From contig JANXBF010000007.1 in the NCBI GenBank assembly GCA_025057615.1, positions 1-46,221 of the forward strand: DNA of 46,221 nt, written 5' to 3'. This DNA is from Candidatus Calescibacterium sp. Its GTDB lineage: Bacteria > DRYD01. Positions 42,510-46,221 of the stretch are shown here, in pieces. Every line of letters starts with the position of its first letter. The first letter of the stretch is position 1. The position numbers were made by a program, and so were the translations under genes. Under the pieces are notes generated by a model, which was not told where the DNA came from, did not search any database, and saw only the letters and a list, made by a program, of their open reading frames with translations.

Positions 42510-42544
42510 CAACATTTATAGAATAAGTAATAAAGAAAATAGCT

Positions 42545-42552
42545 AAGGAGGG
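42545..42552 (+). promoter_or_regulatory. Strong Shine-Dalgarno sequence of the S2 gene
   Basis: AAGGAGGG lies eight bases before the ATG at 42561. It is stronger than at most genes here and fits a ribosomal protein. Confidence 0.85.
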
Positions 42553-42560
42553 TTGGTTTA

Positions 42561-43259
42561 ATGGTAACAAATGTTAAGGAGTTATTAGAAAATGGTTGTC
42601 ATTTTGGGCACCCTACGAAGAAGTGGAACCCTAAAATGAAAAAGTTCATATTCACTCGTAGGGGAGGTATATACATTATTGATCTGGCTAAAACTGTTTC
42701 TCAGCTTACCAAAGCTTACTATTATCTTAAAGATATGGCTTCTGAGGGTAAAACTTTCTTAATTGTTGGAACAAAAAGGCACACAAGAGATATAATAAAA
42801 AATGAGGCAAAGAAAGCTGGAATACATTTTGTCGTTGAGAGGTGGATTGGAGGATTATTCACGAATTTCCCAATTATTAGAAACAGAATAGATTATATGC
42901 TTCAATTAGAAAAAATGTTTAACGAAGGTGTAATGAATAATTTACCAAAGAAAGTTATAAAGAAGTATCAGAAAGAACTGGAATTTTTGCAGGTGGAGTA
43001 TGAAGGATTGAGAGATATGTATAGGCTCCCAGATATAGTCCTAATAGTTGACGTCAGGAGAGAGGTAATAGCAATAGAGGAAGCTAAAAAAATGGGACTT
43101 AAGGTTGTTGGAATAGTTGATACGGATGGAAACCCAGATCTGGTTGATTTACCAATTCCATCCAATGATGATGCTTTTAAATCTGTGCAATATATGGTTG
43201 GGAAGATTACTGACGCAATAGTAGAAGGAAAAGCCATATACCAATCTAAGACTGCATAG
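42561..43259 (+). CDS. rpsB: 30S ribosomal protein S2
   Basis: The 232-residue protein is typical S2: NVKELLENGCHFGHPTKKWN, then PKMKKFIFTRRGGIYIIDLA, FLIVGTKRHTRDII, ERWIGGLFTNFPIIRNRI, LPDIVLIVDVRREVIAIEEA, GIVDTDGNPD and IPSNDDAFKSVQYM. S2 binds near the 30S platform and recruits S1. A strong Shine-Dalgarno sequence precedes the ATG. Unlike in most bacteria, elongation factor Ts (tsf) does not follow; the downstream genes are an unknown membrane protein and a ComEA-like protein. Confidence 0.98.
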   Translation: MVTNVKELLENGCHFGHPTKKWNPKMKKFIFTRRGGIYIIDLAKTVSQLTKAYYYLKDMASEGKTFLIVGTKRHTRDIIKNEAKKAGIHFVVERWIGGLFTNFPIIRNRIDYMLQLEKMFNEGVMNNLPKKVIKKYQKELEFLQVEYEGLRDMYRLPDIVLIVDVRREVIAIEEAKKMGLKVVGIVDTDGNPDLVDLPIPSNDDAFKSVQYMVGKITDAIVEGKAIYQSKTA

Positions 43260-43270
43260 TATATTTTTCA

Positions 43271-44497
43271 ATGTTATATTTTCTGTGGGCTCTTGCTTTA
43301 TTTTTACTTTTTCCACTTTTCATTGCTTTGATTCTTTATTTTATCAGAAGGGGTTCTTTTTTGGATGTCAAGTTGATTGAATCTCGTATGAGGGTTTTAA
43401 ATGATAGGTCTATGTTAATTTTTGAGTTTGAAATAGAAAACAGAGGAACTTTTCATTCTATTATCTTGGATTGTGATGTTAATCTTTTACCGGTTGTTCC
43501 CAATAGGAGATTGATTTATAATAACAAAAAATTTTATTATTTTGATACCATAATTTTGAAAAAGAATAAAAAGAGTAGATTTTACGCCCAATTTGAAATT
43601 CCTGGTGTTAATTTCAACAAAAATGATTTTGTCTTGTTTGTTAAATTTTTGTATTACGATCTTAAACCTATTAGATTTTTCTACAAAGAGTTTGAATTGA
43701 GTACTTATCAGTTCAAGGATTTTGATAATAACAAGGATTTTGATAATAATTTGAACAGTGATTCTTTTAGTTATGAGGAATCTTTTTCAAATGGTATCAA
43801 GATTATTGATACTAATAGTGTATTTTGTTTGAAAACTAATGTTATAACTCATTATCAAAGTATTGACTATTTAGTTATCTTGATTCAGAAGGGGTTATCG
43901 ATGTTAGATGAGGAACATTTAAAGAAAGAGAACTTTGTTAATAAAAAGATTTTGGTGTGTATTGCAGAAAGTTTGATTGCTATCATTCAGCGTAGGGTCA
44001 GGTCAGTATATGAGGTTCATCCCTCGTTAGTATCTCTGATTTTTAATCATTATTTTAATGAGGATAGTTCACTATCTAGTCCATATGCTTTAGAATTGGT
44101 AATAAGGGATATAGGTTTCTTGAGGTTTTATTTTTCTTTGTTTCCTGGTATTTTGGGTAGGATTATTGGATTCAGTGGATGGTTTTATATTTTTGCAGGA
44201 AGAAAAGCTGCTGCTGTTGATGACGCTGGAGGTACAATAAGACCATTTGATAAGTTTGTTGTTCTCGCTCCTGATAAACCCAATTCTGTTGCTAGTGATA
44301 TAAAAAAGATGCTGCAGGAAAGGAATAGTAAATATGATATAGAAGTTGTTATAGTGGATGCTAATGATCTTGGTAAAGTTGATGTTTTGGGAACTACGAA
44401 TGAAGAATATAATCAAGCTGTTATCGAAGCTTTGAAAACCAATCCTCAGGGAAATGATGATCAACAAACTCCTATCGTATTTATACCAATATCTTAA
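43271..44497 (+). CDS. Membrane-anchored protein of unknown function
   Basis: The 408-residue protein has one N-terminal membrane helix (~3-25). A beta-rich region follows (~33-150) resembling an immunoglobulin-like or DUF58-type fold (FEFEIENRGTFHSIIL). A linker with a repeated KDFDNN pair (~149-160) leads into a helical middle and a second hydrophobic stretch around ~290-315 (FSLFPGILGRIIGFSGWFYI). The last ~80 residues are soluble (FDKFVVLAPDKPNS, DIEVVIVDANDLGKVDVLG). No family is recognised. It starts 11 bases after rpsB and overlaps the ComEA-like gene by 44 bases. No ribosome-binding site is visible. Confidence 0.8.
   Translation: MLYFLWALALFLLFPLFIALILYFIRRGSFLDVKLIESRMRVLNDRSMLIFEFEIENRGTFHSIILDCDVNLLPVVPNRRLIYNNKKFYYFDTIILKKNKKSRFYAQFEIPGVNFNKNDFVLFVKFLYYDLKPIRFFYKEFELSTYQFKDFDNNKDFDNNLNSDSFSYEESFSNGIKIIDTNSVFCLKTNVITHYQSIDYLVILIQKGLSMLDEEHLKKENFVNKKILVCIAESLIAIIQRRVRSVYEVHPSLVSLIFNHYFNEDSSLSSPYALELVIRDIGFLRFYFSLFPGILGRIIGFSGWFYIFAGRKAAAVDDAGGTIRPFDKFVVLAPDKPNSVASDIKKMLQERNSKYDIEVVIVDANDLGKVDVLGTTNEEYNQAVIEALKTNPQGNDDQQTPIVFIPIS
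43715..43750 (+). repeat. 18-bp tandem duplication inside the unknown membrane-protein gene
   Basis: AAGGATTTTGATAATAAC is followed directly by AAGGATTTTGATAATAAT, encoding KDFDNN twice. The second copy differs only in its last base, so it may be a recent in-frame duplication, in a linker that probably tolerates length change. Confidence 0.85.
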
Positions 44498-44966
44498 TCA
44501 TTTTCTGCTTATAGCAGTATTTGTATTAATTATTTATCTACTGATATTTGAGGATAGGCTTCCTTATTCGGGGTCTGAAAAAAAGATGATTAAGGTGTAT
44601 GTATGTGGTGAGGTGGAGAATCCAGGTGTTTATGAATTGCCTTTAGGTTCAAGAGTTCAAGACGCTTTGATTATATCAAAAGTGAAAGATAATGCTGATC
44701 TTAACTCTATAAATTTGGCTAAGAGGTTAAGAGATGAAGATATGATAAGGGTGTATCCATTGAAAAAAGAGAAAATAAGGGTAAATTTGAATACTGCCAG
44801 TTTGGAGGAGATTTCTAAATTGCCTAGAATTTCTAATAAAGTAGCTAAAGAAATAATCAACTACAGAGAAAAATACGGTAATTTTACCAATATTAATGAA
44901 TTACTAAGAGTAAAGGGTATAAGTGTAGAAGATTTAGAAGAAATATCAGAATATATAGAATTTTGA
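44454..44966 (+). CDS. ComEA-like protein with SLBB-type and helix-hairpin-helix domains
   Basis: The 170-residue protein has one N-terminal membrane helix (~15-33). An SLBB/ComEA-type beta domain follows (~45-105; KVYVCGEVENPGVYELPLGS) and a helix-hairpin-helix region (~110-170; VNLNTASLEEISKLPRISNK then VAKEIINYREKYGNF). ComEA is a membrane-anchored DNA receptor in natural transformation, and this order matches it. No comEC or comF is nearby, so competence is not proved. ATG 44454 or 44457 starts inside the preceding gene (44-base overlap). Confidence 0.9.
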   Translation: MMINKLLSYLYQYLNHFLLIAVFVLIIYLLIFEDRLPYSGSEKKMIKVYVCGEVENPGVYELPLGSRVQDALIISKVKDNADLNSINLAKRLRDEDMIRVYPLKKEKIRVNLNTASLEEISKLPRISNKVAKEIINYREKYGNFTNINELLRVKGISVEDLEEISEYIEF

Positions 44967-44976
44967 TTGGAGTTAC

Positions 44977-45756
44977 ATGAAAAGATCATTAATTAAAATT
45001 GTTATTATTGTGTTTTTCTTCCTATTTTTTGTTTATAATTTTGTTTTGGCTGATAGTATAAAATATTTGGGACATTCTTGTTTTCTTATAGAAGTTGATT
45101 CTAAAAAAATATTGATTGACCCATATTCTTATGATATGGGTTATCCTTTATTGAGTAAGATAAATTTGAAAGAGGTTAATTTAATCTTGAGTACTCATGA
45201 GCATTTTGATCATTTTAATAAGGATGTTTTTAAGATTTCACAAAAATTATCTATTCCCTATTTTGTTGGTACGAAAGACGATGGACAGAATTGGAACCCT
45301 ATAAATTATAAGTTTGATAAAATTTATGTGAATTCTATTAACACTTACCATGATAGTAGTTTAGGTAATGATAGAGGTAAAAATTCTGTTATTGTTATTA
45401 AAACAAACAAATTTAAAATAGCTCATTTGGGAGATCTTGGGCATATTCTTGATAAGAAACAAGCTGAAAGCCTGAAAAGTGTGGACTTTTTATTTGTTCC
45501 CGTTGGTGGTTTTTTTACAATATCTTCTGCGGAAGCTGTAAAAATAATAAAGACTCTTTCTCCAAAAGTTGTTATTCCCATGCACTACAAGACTAAATAT
45601 ACTAGGGATTTTCCTATTTCCGATATTAATGAGTTTATAAAATTGTCTGAAAAAGAGTTAAAAGACTATGTCCTTGTTAAGAAGGAATACAGTGATATGA
45701 TAATAAAAGTGGACAACATAAAGAATAAGTCAATATTTTGTTTTATTATGAATTGA
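44977..45756 (+). CDS. Secreted UlaG-like metallo-beta-lactamase-fold hydrolase
   Basis: The 259-residue protein starts with a signal peptide or anchor (KIVIIVFFFLFFVYNFVLA). The MBL motif THEHFDHF (~70-77) gives the HxHxDH metal ligands, followed by HLGDLGH and PMHYKTKYTRDF with the last His. YLGHSCFLIEVDSKKILIDP is typical of the UlaG-like group (lactonases and phosphodiesterases). Most UlaG homologues are cytoplasmic, and the signal here points to a periplasmic or membrane-facing role. GGAG before the ATG is a modest ribosome-binding site. It ends seven bases before the convergent epimerase gene. Confidence 0.9.
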   Translation: MKRSLIKIVIIVFFFLFFVYNFVLADSIKYLGHSCFLIEVDSKKILIDPYSYDMGYPLLSKINLKEVNLILSTHEHFDHFNKDVFKISQKLSIPYFVGTKDDGQNWNPINYKFDKIYVNSINTYHDSSLGNDRGKNSVIVIKTNKFKIAHLGDLGHILDKKQAESLKSVDFLFVPVGGFFTISSAEAVKIIKTLSPKVVIPMHYKTKYTRDFPISDINEFIKLSEKELKDYVLVKKEYSDMIIKVDNIKNKSIFCFIMN

Positions 45757-45763
45757 TGGGCTG

Positions 45764-46221
45764 TTATAGAATTTTTTTGTAAAAATCAATGGTTTTTTCT
45801 AGTCCTTCTTGGAAATTGGTTTGAGGGGTATGCAATTTTTGTCTCATTTCTGTTATGTCTGCAATTAATGATATTTTTTTACTTTCTACTGTTTTTATTC
45901 TAGGTTTTTTATTTAAAATCTTTGCTATATTTAAAATTATTTCTTTCAGGTTTAGGATTTCATTACCTGCTATGTTTATAATGTGTTTACCTTTGAGATT
46001 TATTGTTTTCATTGTTGCTAAAGCTGCGTCTTCTATGTATATCGGATTAATTTTTATTCCTTTTTTACCTTCTATTGTTATTTCTTCGTTGTAGTATACT
46101 TTTTTTATCAGTTGTGGTATTAGCATATTTATATTTTGCTTGGGGCCATATATAAAAAATGGTCGGAGTATGATGAATGATTCAAAATAGTCGCTATAGT
46201 TTCTCAGTATAATTTCGGCTG
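45764..46221 (-). CDS. NAD-dependent epimerase/dehydratase, C-terminal part (5' partial)
   Basis: The (-) frame runs open to the window edge, beyond the internal ATG at 46126, with AEIILRNYSDYFESFIILRP upstream. ILRPFFIYGPKQN matches the RPxxxYGP motif of extended short-chain dehydrogenases (UDP-sugar epimerases and dehydratases). NPIYIEDAALATMKTI matches the later conserved VxDxxxA pattern. About 151 codons are visible. The glycine-rich NAD site and YxxxK catalytic pair lie outside the window, so the substrate (probably a nucleotide sugar) cannot be told. It is convergent with the MBL gene, with no terminator in the 7-bp gap. Confidence 0.88.
   Translation of the reverse strand, partial: AEIILRNYSDYFESFIILRPFFIYGPKQNINMLIPQLIKKVYYNEEITIEGKKGIKINPIYIEDAALATMKTINLKGKHIINIAGNEILNLKEIILNIAKILNKKPRIKTVESKKISLIADITEMRQKLHTPQTNFQEGLEKTIDFYKKIL

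Noticed and set aside
43715-43750. Tandem repeat as a CRISPR-like or mobile element signature
   Set aside because: Only two 18-bp copies, in frame within a gene and without spacers; a simple local duplication.

Overview
The window is one AT-rich stretch (roughly 30% GC by eye) that is densely packed with genes, most of them housekeeping or envelope functions. The organism looks like a Gram-negative bacterium. There is the end of a TonB-dependent outer-membrane barrel, a TamB-like protein, periplasmic HtrA and M48 proteases, a secreted alpha-2-macroglobulin and a pseudopilin. A flagellar rod-type protein suggests motility and an F-type ATPase gamma subunit is present. The phylum cannot be fixed from sequence alone; a deep-branching anaerobe or thermophile (spirochaete-like or candidate-phylum type) would fit, but that is a guess. 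No rRNA, tRNA, CRISPR array, insertion sequence, prophage or attachment site was seen.

Layout. Positions 1-745 (+) hold the 3' end of a TonB-dependent receptor and a small, apparently frameshifted reading frame. Positions 791-5843 (-) form one tight operon: a coiled-coil protein, RuvC, a NfeD/ClpP-type membrane protease, a radical SAM/SPASM enzyme, a helical protein and a P-loop NTPase resembling aminomutase-reactivating proteins. A 385-bp AT-rich divergent region leads to an HU-type DNA-binding protein with a clear terminator. Positions 6658-17955 (+) are a long run: ABC exporter, a membrane protein, peptide deformylase, an isolated ATP synthase gamma subunit, the c-di-AMP phosphodiesterase PgpH, a divergent YbeY, a DgkA-PAP2 fusion, two CNNM/CorC-type CBS proteins and a SpoIIIAA/Ycf45-like R3H ATPase. 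Positions 17961-20385 (-) encode HtrA, an M48-like secreted protease and a degenerate GGDEF protein. From 20492 everything is (+) to 45756: FtsK, UspA, RecG, Mrp, alpha-2-macroglobulin, pseudopilin, Der, a flagellar FlgF/FlgG protein, a small Cys/His protein, a conserved KOW-ended protein, a DUF3084-like/YqgF-like pair, a COG2521-like methyltransferase, a giant TamB-like protein, ribosomal protein S2, an unknown membrane protein, a ComEA-like protein and a secreted metallo-beta-lactamase-fold protein. The window ends inside an NAD-dependent sugar epimerase on (-).

How the parts work together. PgpH-YbeY-DgkA-CNNM is a familiar bacterial neighbourhood (signalling, rRNA maturation, lipid carrier recycling, ion transport). 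The HtrA/M48/GGDEF operon is an envelope quality-control unit. The most unusual item is the alpha-2-macroglobulin. It has a complement-like domain order and an intact thioester motif (CFEQ). At the place where complement C3 carries its anaphylatoxin and A2M its bait region, it carries a segment that reads like the globular part of a type II secretion pseudopilin (GspG). The next gene downstream is itself a pseudopilin.

Translation signals are mixed. Strong Shine-Dalgarno sequences precede only some genes (HU, S2, Mrp, UspA, HtrA, FlgF/G, the first CNNM protein). Many others start by overlap or with no visible ribosome-binding site, and several start codons are TTG or ambiguous.
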